Origin: Terramyces sp. JEL0728
Taxonomy: Eukaryota > Chytridiomycota > Chytridiomycetes > Rhizophydiales > Terramycetaceae
NCBI GenBank assembly: GCA_027603945.1
Contig: JADIIU010000061.1
Coordinates: 16,386 to 80,385 of the forward strand
Direction: 5' to 3'
DNA: 64,000 nt
Positions within the stretch are counted from its first letter, which is position 1, and each line of letters starts with the position of its first letter. Positions 25,019-36,749 of the stretch are shown here, in pieces. The notes under the pieces are model-generated. The model had not been told where the DNA came from. It was given only the letters and a program-made list of their open reading frames with translations, and made no database searches. The position numbers and the translations under genes are program-made.

Positions 25019-28000
25019 ATGCTAAGCGATAAACTGCTTGATTTGAGACAAGTTGAAAATTTGCTGCAATATTTTGAATCTGCCAAAATGCCTTGTATAT
25101 TAAAAGTAAGAATCATTGAAGCTCGGAACCTCCCAATCATGGACAGAACGACTGAACTCACAGGTACATCAAATGTAAACTGAGATGCATACGTTGAAGT
25201 GAAATTTGCAAACTTGGACGCTGTAAAAACTCATGTTGCTCACAATTAATAGTAGATTTGCAGAAAAACTTTGAATCCGGTGTGGAACCAAGATTTCCGA
25301 TTGGTTATTGCTGGTTAATTTCAGGAAATACATGAAGATTCAGATTTACAGAATGAGCCTCTGGAGTTGGTTATCATGGACTACGATCAAATTACCTACA
25401 ACGACGCCATAGGAACTGTGTTGGTCGATTTAAATCCGCTTTTGACTTGGGATTCAACTAGTCAGATATCAGGATGGTTTCCGATCTATGATACACTGTT
25501 GGGGATTAGAGGAGAGTTGAAGGCACAAATCAAGTTGCAATTTTTTGGAGACATCAATCCATTCAAAGATTCGTCGGCTGGCGTTCAATTCTTCAGTACG
25601 CCTATTTTGCCTCCTGGATACCAAGTTGTGTCAATTCTGGGCTTTGTTAGTGCGTTAGACAATGAAGATGATCCAGAGTACCACTGGACGGATAATTTCA
25701 GGACTCCTAGGAAATCGAATAACGCCAGGACAATGGTGATGTATCGTTTAGCTGGTAATTGATTGTAATAGAAGGCCAAATTAGAAGATTGCTGGGAAAG
25801 AAAGTGTTGGAGTTAAATGGGAATGCAATATTAGGCTATAAACACTATTTTGACAGAGAAGCAGACAAAAAATCAATCACAGTACGAGCTATTGGAACTG
25901 CAATTAGGATTACAAAGACTGATGTCCAAAGAAGCAGAGAAGTGTCAATTGCTGGCCAACAGTCTGTTCCCAGAGAACCCTCCATCGTAACTCCAAAGTC
26001 TCTTGTTCCAGATGAAACCCTAGAAAAGCAGTTTGAAACAAAAGAAAGTGAATTATTCGAAGAGCTTGCTCTACCTCAACCCGCTTTGCAATTGCCTGCT
26101 TCGTATGCTAGAGACCCTGTGTTCCTAACGGTAACTCAGCTTTTAGAAAATGTGGTTATTGGAACTGGCGGGCTAGTGTGTGCAGCTTCCATCAAGATCT
26201 TGGATAATGATGAAAGAGATATCAGAGAAGCGTGGTGGTCGGAACTGCGAGAGGAAATGAAATCCCATGCCAAAACTTTGGGTTGTAATCATATTGCAGG
26301 CTATACGGAACAGACTAGTATCTATGATGAAATCGTACTTTTATTTTGTAGTGGAACTGCAGTTAATATTGACATTTCATCTGGACAGTTCAACGCCAAA
26401 TCTGACGATTTGTCTCCAGCGAATGGTATTGGCCATCTAATGTCTCCAAGTTGGATATCCCAACAATCCGGGCATGTTTCCCTGGAGCAGGTATCATCTG
26501 AAGTAGAGCCAAAGCCAGAGGAAAATCAGGAGGCAAATGATAAAAAAGGCAAAAAAACACCTCCGCGTACTTGAGTGGTTAACGGTAGATTGCAGGTCGT
26601 GCCATATATCCTATAACAGTCGCGATTCACCTTTTCCAATGGCTCTCATAAAATGCGGAGTGTGCAACAAAAAGTATGTCCCTGAAGTTTTGTTGATGAC
26701 CACCGAGCCGTATCCTGAAATGAAAACCATTGGCAATTGGGTGTTGATCGAAGCCCATGGTAATCCTGTTTAATTCTAGTTTGCCGTCCAAAAAAGGTCA
26801 AAGTTGGGGAAACTAGAGCCATTCAAGTCAGTGAATCCATTCCATTTGCGCAATATGATATTCACCGACAACTAATGTACAAGCTCCGCTTATATGGATT
26901 CAACGCAATTTTTGGTCTTAAAATACAACTTTCAGTAGGAGAGAATATGATTACAGCTGTTGCGACTGGAACAGCTACGCATCTGTTGGCTCTGCCCACG
27001 CCTCCTCCGCTAAAGGTATTTAGAAATATAGATTCAATAAACGAAGAAAGTCAGCGGTTTGATGATACCCAGAAAAAACTATTGGCTTTGGGTGAAGTAA
27101 ATAGGGCACAGATTGAAGAGTGTATCGCCGCTTTAAAGATTGCTGAAAAGGAAGAGCAAAACGGAAGCGTTACTGCCGCAGGCGAAGACCAATGGGATAC
27201 TGACTCTAGCACTAGTGAAAAATCAGATATCGATACCCCAGCAATTACCCAATCTAGACTGCAGCAAAAGGCAATGGTTATTGAAATTGATGACGAACAC
27301 GACGAAGATTTGGTCCACTTTTTGAACGACATTTCGAATGAAAATTTCAGGATTTGTAACACGGAAATTCCCCCATTGTCGAAATTTGCCTTCACCGAAG
27401 ACGAAGTGTGCCAGATGGTTACAATGGTCAGACAAACTCAAATTGGAACCTCAAACCATCCAAATAGGGAACTTGCAAATGTTTTTAAAGCACTATACCA
27501 AGAGCTGGCCTTCCAAATGTCTTTTCTGTCCCCATGTACGGTTACTGGATTAAAGTACGACATTCAGCTACCAAAAGAAAACTGCATCCAAGTGAATTTA
27601 AATGCAATGGTGATTGGAAAAAACCTAGTTCCGGAATTCAATGAAGATCCAACATCCGAAAAAAATCTCGAGACGCCAAGGGAGCCAAGGGAATTAGAAA
27701 AGAACAATTCATTCACCCAATCGCCTCTTTACAGTAGACCTCCAAATCACTCAAGATCCCTAAGTTCGGCGTTAGACAAAGATAGTCAAAGCTCCTTCCC
27801 GTCATCAGAAAATTTTGAAGACGATATTCCAGATCCTTTTGAACCGGAAGAGTCGTTGGCATATAATGGCTCCTTAAGGGACATATCCAGAAGAATGAGC
27901 TCTGTCAAAGAAAACTTTCAATACTCGCAGATTGATCTTTCACCGCTGTCATACGTCCCAAACACAACGTTTTTGAGGCTCTTGGGCAGAATCTCATTTC

Positions 28001-28281
28001 ACTTTATCAAGGAAACGAATCTGACTTATGATCCTTATATGGGCTCTTCGGGAATGGGAGGATTCACACATGTATTTATGAAGGAAATTACAGCCGTAAT
28101 CAAGTCGTACGTTCTATGTCTTGGAGGCAATGCAGTGATTGGCTTTAATATTGATCAATCGTTATTCACCGAGTCAATTAAAAATCAAGGGTATGCTTTG
28201 ATATCAGTTAGCGGAGATGTGGTGGAAGTAAAATACCAGAACCAAGATATGGCGATTGATACCCAGACCTTGGACAAATAA
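25019..28281 (+). CDS. C2CD5-like C2-domain protein
   Basis: Orthologue-like of animal C2CD5 (C2CD5/CDP138, a calcium-dependent phospholipid-binding protein in insulin-stimulated GLUT4 vesicle traffic). About 1,045 aa with six introns of 20-22 nt. The N-terminal C2 domain reads CILKVRIIEARNLPIMDRTT, TLNPVWNQDFRL and VIMDYDQITYNDAIGTVLVD, keeping Asp residues for calcium. Next come GWFPIYDTLLGIRGE, DDPEYHWTDNFRTPRKSNNA and KKVLELNGNAILGY. A Cys-x2-Cys ... Cys-x2-Cys zinc-like segment follows, then YKLRLYGFNAIFGLKIQLSVGEN. A C-terminal block (GGFTHVFMKEITAVIKSYV, LGGNAVIGFN) completes the animal order. The start could also be the in-frame ATG at 25088, where the C2 domain begins (MPCILK); the first 23 residues are then untranslated. 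Stop TAA lies inside AATAAA. Confidence 0.88.
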
Positions 28282-28348
28282 AGTAATTTATTGTGTGAAT
28301 CACTGGTTTATTGGTGAATCACCTCCATCTCTGTTTGACTTTTTGACA

Positions 28349-29646
28349 ATGAAGAAATTTGCATCGCGTACTTTCCCTGCGACTAAACAAGCGTACATAC
28401 CAAAGGAGGGCACATATCCTATTGGATTCATTGCCAGTGGAGCATATTCAGGAGTAAAGAAAGAATTCAACGACATTGCAGTTGTTATTTCACCAAAACA
28501 CGCTTGTACAGCGGCTGCAGTATTCACCAAAAACAAGTTCTGTGCCGCACCCGTTCAAGTATCTAAAAAGATCCTGCAAGAGTCGGAAGGAAATGGATAC
28601 TACGGAGTGGTGGTCAATTCCGGATGTGCAAATGCTTGCACTGGAGATGAAGGATTGGCTGATGCACAAGCAATGGCCAGACATTTGACAGACAGCCCCG
28701 TGGTTGTGATGTCAACAGGGGTTATTGGGCAGCGTTTACAGTTGGATAAGATTAAACAGGGCTTGGATGCAGCGGTTGCAAGTGCAGGTTCGACCCATTC
28801 ACACTGGCAAAGTGCTGCTGAAGGTATAATGACCACTGATACTTTTCCAAAGCTTATAAGCAGAGAATTTAAATCAAAAGCAGGCACTTACAGAATGTCT
28901 GGATGGTCAAAAGGAGCCGGAATGAGTAAATCACACTAATGGTAGTCCACCCAAACATGGCAACCATGTTGTCTGCTACTTTCACCGATGCTAAAATTAG
29001 CAGCGAACTGTTGGCTACCACAGTCAAATACGCCGCGGATAGATCATTCAATGCAATCTCGATAGATGGAGATACCAGTACTAATGATACATATGTGGTT
29101 TTGGCTAATGGTGCGTCTAATACCGAAGTTAAACCACACACCCCAGAATATGAAGAATTTAAAAAGAACCTAACAGACTTTTCCATTGATTTGGCAAAGT
29201 TAATTGTTAGGGACGGCGAAGGTGCTACAAAGTTCATACACGTAAAAGTTGAGGTGTTGTATTGTTAATGATAGGGAGCTAGAAGCTTTGATGAGGCAAA
29301 GCAGGTGGCATCAACAATAGCAACGTCTCCACTAGTGAAAACCGCTATTTATGGTAAAGATGCTAATTGGGGAAGAATCGTGTGTGCTGTTGGTTATAGC
29401 GGAGCAGATGTTGTGCCAGAGAAGGTTAATTTGCAATTCTCTTCATTGACAAATCCAGATCTTTCTCTACACCTTTTCAAAAATGGTTCTCCGTATGAAA
29501 TTAATGAAAAAGTAGCCTCAAAAATCCTAGATACTCCAGATATTCTCATTGAAATTAGTTTAGGGTTGGGAAAAGAAGAAGCATCAATGTTCACTTGCGA
29601 TTTCAGTCATGAATACGTCAGCATCAACGCAGATTACCGTAGCTGA
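28349..29646 (+). CDS. ARG7: Arginine biosynthesis bifunctional protein ArgJ (ornithine acetyltransferase)
   Basis: Transfers the acetyl group of N-acetylornithine to glutamate (and may make N-acetylglutamate), closing the acetyl cycle of arginine synthesis, normally in mitochondria. About 418 aa. The autocatalytic site is created by splicing: intron 28932-28951 joins KGAGM to IHPNMATML, whose Thr becomes the nucleophile of the beta chain. Other family blocks: VVNSGCANACTGDEGLADA, MSTGVIGQRL, AAEGIMTTDTFPK, DGDTSTNDTYVVLANG, KTAIYGKDANWGRI and C-terminal EYVSINADYRS. The second intron (21 nt) follows HVKVE. The basic, Ser/Thr-rich N-terminus MKKFASRTFPATKQ suits a mitochondrial presequence. 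The gene symbol follows fungal usage for this enzyme. Confidence 0.92.
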
Positions 29647-29764
29647 TCTATTTAATTGGACTATAATATATTAGTTTATCTGCCCGCCATTACTTTATTA
29701 TCCCTCCCATATTTCTCTTCCTTTGGTTTCCAAACAATATCAGGCAACCTAAGTTAGCTGACTG

Positions 29765-31105
29765 TTACTTGCGGCTCTTATCGTATCCTTTAAACAGCGA
29801 CCGGAGTCTAGTTTGTGCTGCGTTGATCTTGTCTGACCGCGAACGTACACCGCCAATAACTGCCAGTAGGGCATTCTCTGTGTGAAGCTTCAATGGAGGT
29901 AATTTTACTGGCGTTATGTTTACTGGGTCGGCTATAACTACGCTGGATATCATTGGATTATTAGATTTCAACATTTTTGTCTCTGACCTGGCTTTGAGCT
30001 TTTGATGGGTGTCATCTGGATGACTATCAAGGGTTGAAAACTGACTTACAAAATATGGGTTTACTGCAGACATTACATGAGGATTGGATACTCCAACCAC
30101 ATCTCGTTTGGTCTGTGGTAAAGCAGCACGGCTGAATGTTCCATTTGTGGGTTCTATTTTTGCTTCCCTCTCCAAGTCGTCTGTGATTGTGAGTATATTG
30201 CATCGATTAGGGAAAGATTTTGCAATCGGCTGAGGATTTTCGGCCTTTGGCTGATAAAGCAAACTTGGATGCTGGTGGTGTCGAGACAATTTCAAGAATT
30301 CGTCATGATCAATTTCATGGAATTTTGGTGGAATTGTCTCGACATTCTCTTCAAGCAAGAAACTATCTTGTATATCTATTCCATCTGATAAAGCTGGCGG
30401 CAAATGAACTGGAGGGGAAGCTGCCTCAAAGGGTTCCAGGTAGTATGGGCCCTTCTTTTTTTCGGGTTTCGGTGTTGCACTTCGAACTGTCATCGCATGT
30501 TCATTCCTAGCCCGCAAGAATGCCGGTTTGACTTTTAATACTTTTTTCAAAAGCCTACTTTCTGTAATAGTCTGATAAACTGGCCGGCGAATTTTGACAG
30601 GCGGTGGTGTTTTTGGCAACTCTGGCGCTTTGGCTTTACTATAGTCATAAGTCCGTTGCTTTCTTTCTCCTAAATAAGATTTCCGGAGTATATTTTTGAA
30701 CACAACATCTGCACCGATATCTCCAAACCGAGATGCCAAATTTCTGAATAATATTGCGGCATTTTCATCCACAACACCTCGAAGCCTCCTATCTCCTGCT
30801 TTTCTGAATTGATATTCTGCATCTTCGTCGTTAATCATGTCTATTATATCATCAGTGTCAGACTCAATCTCGCTGTCTTCAGTGTCTTCGATCCATTCAT
30901 CTACTTTTGGTATTTCTTTAGGATTGCTTTCCGAGTATAAAACTGCTGGATATGAAGTCGTCTGTTTAATAGCATTAGGCGGCATCTTCTTTAATACTAG
31001 CAATTCCGAATCCGACGCAGATTTGATTAACGGTGGATGGTTTTCCAATTTTGAATCATATATTTCTTCGAATGAAGCTGATTTTTTCAGATTGTATTCA
31101 CTCAT
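29765..31105 (-). CDS. Hypothetical disordered protein
   Basis: Intronless open frame of 446 codons starting MSEYNLKKSASFEEIYDSK. It contains an acidic stretch (EWIEDTEDSEIESDTDDI), many Pro-rich and Lys/Arg-rich segments (PPPVKIRRPVYQ, TPKPEKKKGPYYLEP) and few hydrophobic cores, so it is probably largely disordered. A short segment RRLRGVVDENAAILFRNLA could be helical. No recognised domain or signal peptide. The start is the first ATG. A possible small gene ends 16 bases upstream on the same strand. Confidence 0.65.
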   Translation of the reverse strand: MSEYNLKKSASFEEIYDSKLENHPPLIKSASDSELLVLKKMPPNAIKQTTSYPAVLYSESNPKEIPKVDEWIEDTEDSEIESDTDDIIDMINDEDAEYQFRKAGDRRLRGVVDENAAILFRNLASRFGDIGADVVFKNILRKSYLGERKQRTYDYSKAKAPELPKTPPPVKIRRPVYQTITESRLLKKVLKVKPAFLRARNEHAMTVRSATPKPEKKKGPYYLEPFEAASPPVHLPPALSDGIDIQDSFLLEENVETIPPKFHEIDHDEFLKLSRHHQHPSLLYQPKAENPQPIAKSFPNRCNILTITDDLEREAKIEPTNGTFSRAALPQTKRDVVGVSNPHVMSAVNPYFVSQFSTLDSHPDDTHQKLKARSETKMLKSNNPMISSVVIADPVNITPVKLPPLKLHTENALLAVIGGVRSRSDKINAAQTRLRSLFKGYDKSRK

Positions 31106-31121
31106 TTTACGGTGAACTTTA

Positions 31122-31345
31122 TCAAGCCAGTTTGACGTGGATGTTGAAAGGTGGCAATTGCAGACCTAATTTTAAATTAGAAATATATATTTACAGACAT
31201 CGAGAATCAAATTGTAAACTCTATTACCGCCAATTTCATTCAAACCGACAGTCTTGCTATGTAACTGAATATCCAGCACATACATCGTATTGAGCAGCAA
31301 CGCTCCAAGAGTGCATTTTTTGTAGATTCCCACCGATTGATAGAA
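31122..31345 (-). CDS. Possible small gene or terminal exons
   Basis: A minus-strand frame reads FYQSVGIYKKCTLGALLLN, then MYVLDIQLHSKTVGLNEIG, and across a 29-nt candidate intron (31166-31194, ending AAAATTAG) continues to DVCLQLPPFNIHVKLA and a stop. The hydrophobic/charged pattern looks like a real small domain, but the 5' end is not resolved: in-frame stops occur above 31345, and the only ATG in frame is the internal MYVLD. No family recognised. Confidence 0.3.
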
Positions 31346-31446
31346 CTAGACCTTTAATCTAAAGTAATTGCGATTGAAAGTATGCCTCTCAGATTATCCG
31401 AGATGTCCAGTCACCATATAATTTTCAATTTTTTTATCAAAACTTA

Positions 31447-33486
31447 ATGCTAAAAATTAGAATACCATGCAGGAAGATCCATTCTTGTCTCTCACATCTC
31501 AATAAAACACCGCAAGCTCGATGCGATGCAGAAAATACCAAAACCAGTGGAGATATTTCATTGCCTTCAATGCTGGCCAAATCTAGAAAAACAATTGCAC
31601 AAACAAATAAACAATTAGCGTCAAAACATAGTAATATATCACAGGAGACGATCAAATCCGTGCCAAATACCTCCGAGCCAAAGTTTAAACCGGAAATAGA
31701 TACCCAGGGAAATTTATTGAAATATTTAAAAACCAATCCAAAGAATGGGTATGTTATAGAGATATTCAAATCGCCTATAATGGATATGAATGTGTTCAAG
31801 GCTATCATATCGATTATTATGGATCCGCAACGACACTCATTACTGCAACGACTACTGAAAATCAAACCAACAAACCCCCAAATCTCTACTTTATGGGGGA
31901 TAATTGCCTCGCGATGGATTCTGTGGGATTCACCTCCCAAGTGTTACTCTCTTACACAAATATTTAAAGGACACTTGAATTTAATTAAACCAGAAGCTTG
32001 GATTCAGCAATTAGATCACCAAAATAGTAGAGAATGTGCAAGTACTATCCACCAGTTGAAGCAAGCCGATGTATTGACTGTGGAAGTATGCCTTAAAGCG
32101 ATGGAGATAGTTTGCTTGACAACAGATAGAAAATCAATGAATTCAGTTTGGGCCCTACTCTCAACATTCCATTTGAATGAGTACTATGCCAATAGAACTA
32201 TTTTTGCACTGTGCAATGCCAATGATGTCGACAAAGCAATGCGACTGGTAGAGAAATACGGAAAGAGACTAAACCAAAGTGCTCTGATACAAGTAGTGTT
32301 CATGCTATTGAAGAGAAAAATGGAATTACTTGCGGAGCAATTGGTGCCGCTATTAGACGGAACTGACAAACGTACGCAAAATGTAATCCTTAATATTTAC
32401 TCCCGGACCAATTTTGGCAAGATGATGCAGCATTTCAACAAAATGGAAAAAGATGTTGTAAGTTTAGGAACAGTTTTGAATGCGAATGGAAACGAGATGA
32501 ATATTGACAGGATGTTGAAAACATACAGGGAAAACCATCATTTAAAATCTGAAGTAATACTAAATCTGCTGTGTCGTAATCTTTCTAGTAGAGGCTATAT
32601 TTCGCAAGTCAAAGAAATAATGAAAGATTTTGTACAAGCAGGAGTTGCTCCAACAGAACATACGATATCGATATTGATGCAAGGGTTTCACCAAAGTAAA
32701 CACAACCAAGAAGAATACATCGAGCAGCTAATCCATACTCACAAGGTTAGGAAAGGTGAATTATACTATGTAACTTTGCTGCAGATGTATTCTGATGGAA
32801 ACCCACGACTGCTGCAAGTAATGGAACAAATGTCGGCCGCCAAAGTCAAACCACAATATTTATCACTAGTCAATATACTCAAAGGGGCAACTGCCTTGAA
32901 ACAATGGGATATTGTTAATCATACCATTACCCAACTTTACAAGTATAAGATATCCCAGAAGCACCTGATTTTATTTTTTAAAGCTGCAAAGGGATCTAAA
33001 GATTTAAATATCGTCCAGCAAATAATGCGGTACATTAAAAAATCAAGGCATCGGATGGATATTGAAATGTATGAACATGCTTTGGATTGCTATGCAAATC
33101 AGCCTCAAATTATTCCAGATATCTTGACAACCATCCTGGCTGATTTCACTCCTACCGACCATATTTTTAATTATTTATTGGACTATGATTTCAAGTGCGA
33201 TTACAAGAATGTTCGACTGAAACAGCAGACTTTTCAGAAACTCTTGCGCAAACTAGAATCTGGCCATTTAACAGCATTTATAGACTACAAGCGGCAGTAT
33301 CAGCCTACTGCCGACGACTACTCGGCTGTAATGAAGGCGGTGGAAGGAGACGATCTTGTCCAGGTAGTGGAATTCTTTATAGAGTCGGATTTGGAACCAA
33401 CGCCAGAAATCAAGGAGCAAATACTACGTTTAAAAGATATCAAGGAACTGGAAAGTATCATTACACTGTATAACGAAATAAATTAA
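31447..33486 (+). CDS. Helical-repeat (PPR-like) protein, probably mitochondrial
   Basis: Intronless, 679 aa. The basic N-terminus MLKIRIPCRKIHSCL is compatible with mitochondrial import. From about residue 200 on it is a run of paired helices typical of pentatricopeptide proteins: ALCNANDVDKAMRLVEKYGK, KEIMKDFVQAGVAPTEHTIS, LEQMSAAKVKPQYLS-type units and DIVNHTITQLYKYKISQKHL. Such proteins bind organellar RNA in maturation or translation. Individual repeats are weak, so the assignment rests on pattern and spacing. The first in-frame ATG is used. Confidence 0.65.
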   Translation: MLKIRIPCRKIHSCLSHLNKTPQARCDAENTKTSGDISLPSMLAKSRKTIAQTNKQLASKHSNISQETIKSVPNTSEPKFKPEIDTQGNLLKYLKTNPKNGYVIEIFKSPIMDMNVFKAIISIIMDPQRHSLLQRLLKIKPTNPQISTLWGIIASRWILWDSPPKCYSLTQIFKGHLNLIKPEAWIQQLDHQNSRECASTIHQLKQADVLTVEVCLKAMEIVCLTTDRKSMNSVWALLSTFHLNEYYANRTIFALCNANDVDKAMRLVEKYGKRLNQSALIQVVFMLLKRKMELLAEQLVPLLDGTDKRTQNVILNIYSRTNFGKMMQHFNKMEKDVVSLGTVLNANGNEMNIDRMLKTYRENHHLKSEVILNLLCRNLSSRGYISQVKEIMKDFVQAGVAPTEHTISILMQGFHQSKHNQEEYIEQLIHTHKVRKGELYYVTLLQMYSDGNPRLLQVMEQMSAAKVKPQYLSLVNILKGATALKQWDIVNHTITQLYKYKISQKHLILFFKAAKGSKDLNIVQQIMRYIKKSRHRMDIEMYEHALDCYANQPQIIPDILTTILADFTPTDHIFNYLLDYDFKCDYKNVRLKQQTFQKLLRKLESGHLTAFIDYKRQYQPTADDYSAVMKAVEGDDLVQVVEFFIESDLEPTPEIKEQILRLKDIKELESIITLYNEIN

Positions 33487-33548
33487 ACATGCATCTCGAT
33501 TTGTAAGATCAAGGCTTGCTTTAAATTCTCTGCCATTATTCCAAATTC

Positions 33549-33856
33549 TTATATTAGTTTTTTCAAGATTTGCTTCCATTCAAATTTCTTTGGCGGATTC
33601 TTGCTTTCAACAAACTTGATATTGTTCTGATTGTAAATAGAAAGAGGAAGGATTGTGACAACAAATGTAATCACAGTTCCAATTGCGTATGTTGTCATGC
33701 AAAATAGCATATCCTGTACAAAGTGACCTACTAGAGCAGAGACGACAACATTCGCTGTCAAGAGAATATAAGTATTTTGTAATGCTAGTTTCTGACCCTT
33801 GAAGTCTATCTCTCCACCTTGTAAAAACATGGACTGGTGTTAGTGAGATTTACCAT
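33549..33856 (-). CDS. SPC1: Signal peptidase complex subunit 1 (SPC12 family)
   Basis: Small ER membrane subunit of signal peptidase, about 95 aa. The family signature IDFKGQKLA near the N-terminus is followed by two predicted membrane helices (LTANVVVSALVGHFVQDMLF and TTYAIGTVITFVVTILPLSIY) and a polar basic tail. A 20-nt intron (33834-33853) directly after the start ATG joins M to SMFLQGGE; without it translation could also start at the ATG at 33830. The upstream 257 bases to the RFC gene hold no convincing gene. Confidence 0.8.
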
Positions 33857-34113
33857 TTTGATTGCTTTTTTTGAAAACCTCTTTCACTGCTTGACTGGAA
33901 TTGGAAAGAGCCAAAGAACAAGGATTATTCGTACGATTCGATTGTTATGGATATCAACCATTCCTGCGAGCCGATTCCACAATTCCACAATTGAGCTGAA
34001 ACTATTTTATTTTGGATTATCTCTATTCGTGGCAGCGAGATTATTTATCAGCACCGTGTATGGTCAAAAGTATTGATTAACAAGTCCGAACAATTTTTGA
34101 TCTTCAATCTGCA

Positions 34114-35164
34114 ATGTCCTCACTTCCATGGGTTGAAAAATATCGTCCAGCTTCACTCGATGATCTAGTATCGCACAAAGATATTATATCTACCATTACC
34201 ACATTCATGGATCAAGATAAACTGCCGCATTTGCTGTTGTATGGACCGCCAGGTATTATTATTTTAACAATAGGTACGGGCAAGACATCAACTATCCTTG
34301 CGTGGTAAATTATACTAATGTCAGCGCTAGAACTTTATATGGGAACAATTTCAAACCCAAAGTGCTGGAATTGAATGCATCTGATGATCGTGGGATAGAT
34401 GCCGTCAGAGAACAAATCAAAACATTTGCGTCTTCAAGGATTACTACTTGGGAAAAGACTTCAAGAGCAGTCCCTTACAAATTGATTATCCTTGATGAAG
34501 CAGATGCATTAACTCAGCAAGCCCAAAATGCACTGCGAAGAGTTATTGAGCAGTACACCAAAACTACAAGATTCTGTTTGATTTGTAATTACGTCAACAA
34601 GATTATTCCTGCTCTACAATCCAGATGTACCCGTTTCAGATTTGCACCGTTGGAAATTGATCAGATTGACAATAGACTTCAAATCGTATTAGATGCGGAA
34701 GGCGTCAACATTACAAGTGGTGGAAAGGAAGCCTTGTTGGAGCTGTCTAAGGGCGATATGCGAAAAGCTCTCAACATCTTGCAGTCTTGCCATGCAGCGA
34801 ATGATTTGATTGACCAAGACGCAATTTATCAAACTACAGGCTCTCCACATCCGTCTGATATTAAACAAATTGTTGATTGGCTACTCAATTCGGATTTTAC
34901 CGAATCTTATTCCAGTATACTTGTCCTAACATAGACATTTGCCAGCTACAAGTGGAAAAGGGATTGGCCGTCAGCGATATTTTGACGCATATTTTCCGGT
35001 TGGTCAGTGGGTTAGATATGCCTCAAAAAAGCCGGATTTATCTGATTCAAGAATTGGCAGATATAGAATACAATTTGTCTGTTGGCTGTTCGGACAAGAT
35101 TCAACTGAGCGCTCTAGTAGGTGCTTTCAAGAATAGTATTGATATGACTCTTGTACTTCGCTAA
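34114..35164 (+). CDS. RFC3: Replication factor C small subunit (yeast Rfc3 / human RFC5 type)
   Basis: AAA+ clamp-loader subunit that helps load PCNA. About 329 aa after three introns. LPWVEKYRPASLDDLVSHKD is specific to the RFC5/Rfc3 branch. Walker A GPPGTGKTS is restored by removing a 21-nt intron that splits it; Walker B is LIILDEADALT, sensor 1 FCLICNYVNKIIPALQSRC (SRC arginine finger motif). C-terminal helical collar includes EYNLSVGCSDKIQLSALVGAF. The second intron follows ILAC; the third (20 nt) joins ESYSN to ICQLQVEKGLAV. Stop is within TAAATAAA. Confidence 0.93.
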
Positions 35165-35244
35165 ATAAACGAGTTCCCATTTTCGCGTTTCGGTGAAGCC
35201 TCAGCTTTGGCTCGTTTCATGAAATTTCTCACTCCAAAACACAC

Positions 35245-36749
35245 ATGGAGGAACTAAAGTGCGACCAGTGTGATAAGCAAGCGCACTTCATGTGCTCATT
35301 GTGCAACAGCAGCAAATACTGCTCAACTGATTGCCAAAAACTGGACTGGCCAGAGCACAGGAAAACCTGTCCTGAATACCTTCGACGAATGCAGGAACCA
35401 GAACCAGAGGAAACCGAAGAAGAGAAAATACAGAATATAAAGTTTTATGTAGGACAATTATATACCATCCTTAAACCAGTAACATTAACCATATTAACCT
35501 CCATTTTGTGGGTGAAACTCAATAACCCTTCAACTCCATATTTTGCGACTAATGAAATGTAATTTTAAACTAATGCAGTCCTCGACAAGCTGCCTCTGTT
35601 GGAACTTCATTTGGGACGTCTGGAAATTCATCTTCGGATAATCAGCAATCTTTGATAATTGCTGGCATTATTATGGGACAAATTGTAGTGGCGACTGTTG
35701 TTATGGCATGTTTGTTTAGATATGGACAAGTCAAAATTATATACGGGATTCTTGGAGTGCTAATTTTGATGTTACTTGGATTATTTGGATACCAATTGGC
35801 ACTTATGCTGCTGACTATTTCCAATATTCCATTTGACTGGATTAGTTTTGTATTTTGTTTGTGGAATTTTGTTGCAGTTGGCCTCGCTTCTATTTTCTGG
35901 AAAGGTCCTCAGTTACTGCAGCAAGGCTATCTGGTATTGATGTCATCAATGATGGCATTCTCCCTATCGAGCTTACCTGCTCTGGTAACTTGGATTTTAC
36001 TTGGTTTCTTGGCTGTTTGGGACTTGATTGCGGTTCTATGTCCCTATGGCCCTCTTAGAATCATGCTGGAGTCTGCACAAAAGAACAATACTGAATTGCC
36101 TGCCGCGTTGATCTACTCGGCCATGGTTTGGGTCGGTATGGCTTCTCCACCAAGTCCTCGGCATCCACTTTCTACCCCTGCTCAAATATCCCCGCTAGAC
36201 TTGCCTGAAGCATTGGATGTGGATGAAATCATTCAAGAAAAACCCAAAGTCGCAGTTGTGGATCCCTCTAAAGAATTGCAAAACGATATTCCAGCGTCCG
36301 ACCTTTCCAAAGACAACGCTAATGATGTGACTGATAATTTGGAAACCAAGCGATTGACTTCTGAAATCGAAATGACAGAGCTAAACAGAGATGGACAAGT
36401 AGTAGAACAGGAGGAGGAAGATGACGAAGAAACCGGACTCAAGCTAGGATTAGGCGATTTTGTGTTTTATTCTGTGCTGGTTGGAAGAGCTTCATTATAT
36501 GATTGGATTACAACCATTATTTCCATTTTGGCAGTACTTTCCGGTCTGGTTCTAACCATCTTTATCCTGGTTCTGAAAAGAAAACCTTTGCCTGCTCTTC
36601 CAATATCAATCTTTTTCGGGATTATCTTTTTCTTGGTTGCTTCATTGACTCTCTCCCCAATGATGACAGATTTAGTCGTAAGCAATGAAGTTGCACCAAG
36701 AGGGACTCTGAGTGCGGGACTGCTTGGAGAAGGGTTTGTGTATTTGTAA
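35245..36749 (+). CDS. Presenilin with N-terminal MYND zinc finger
   Basis: Intramembrane aspartyl protease of the presenilin family (catalytic core of gamma-secretase), about 494 aa, one 20-nt intron (35559-35578). Residues 6-42 form a complete MYND finger (C6, C9, C17, C20, C26, C30, H38, C42; KYCSTDCQKLDWPEH). An acidic linker leads into TM1 (YTILKPVTLTILTSILWV). Presenilin motifs follow: FWKGPQLLQQGYLVLMSS, first catalytic Asp in VWDLIAVLCPYGPLR (D253; WD instead of the usual YD), an acidic cytosolic loop (about 290-390), second catalytic Asp in LGLGDFVFYSVLVG (D398) and the PAL motif in PLPALPISI (443-445). The MYND finger and TM1 lie in one uninterrupted exon (35245-35558), so the fusion does not depend on splicing. 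The C-terminus extends about 18 residues past the usual family end. Confidence 0.9.
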
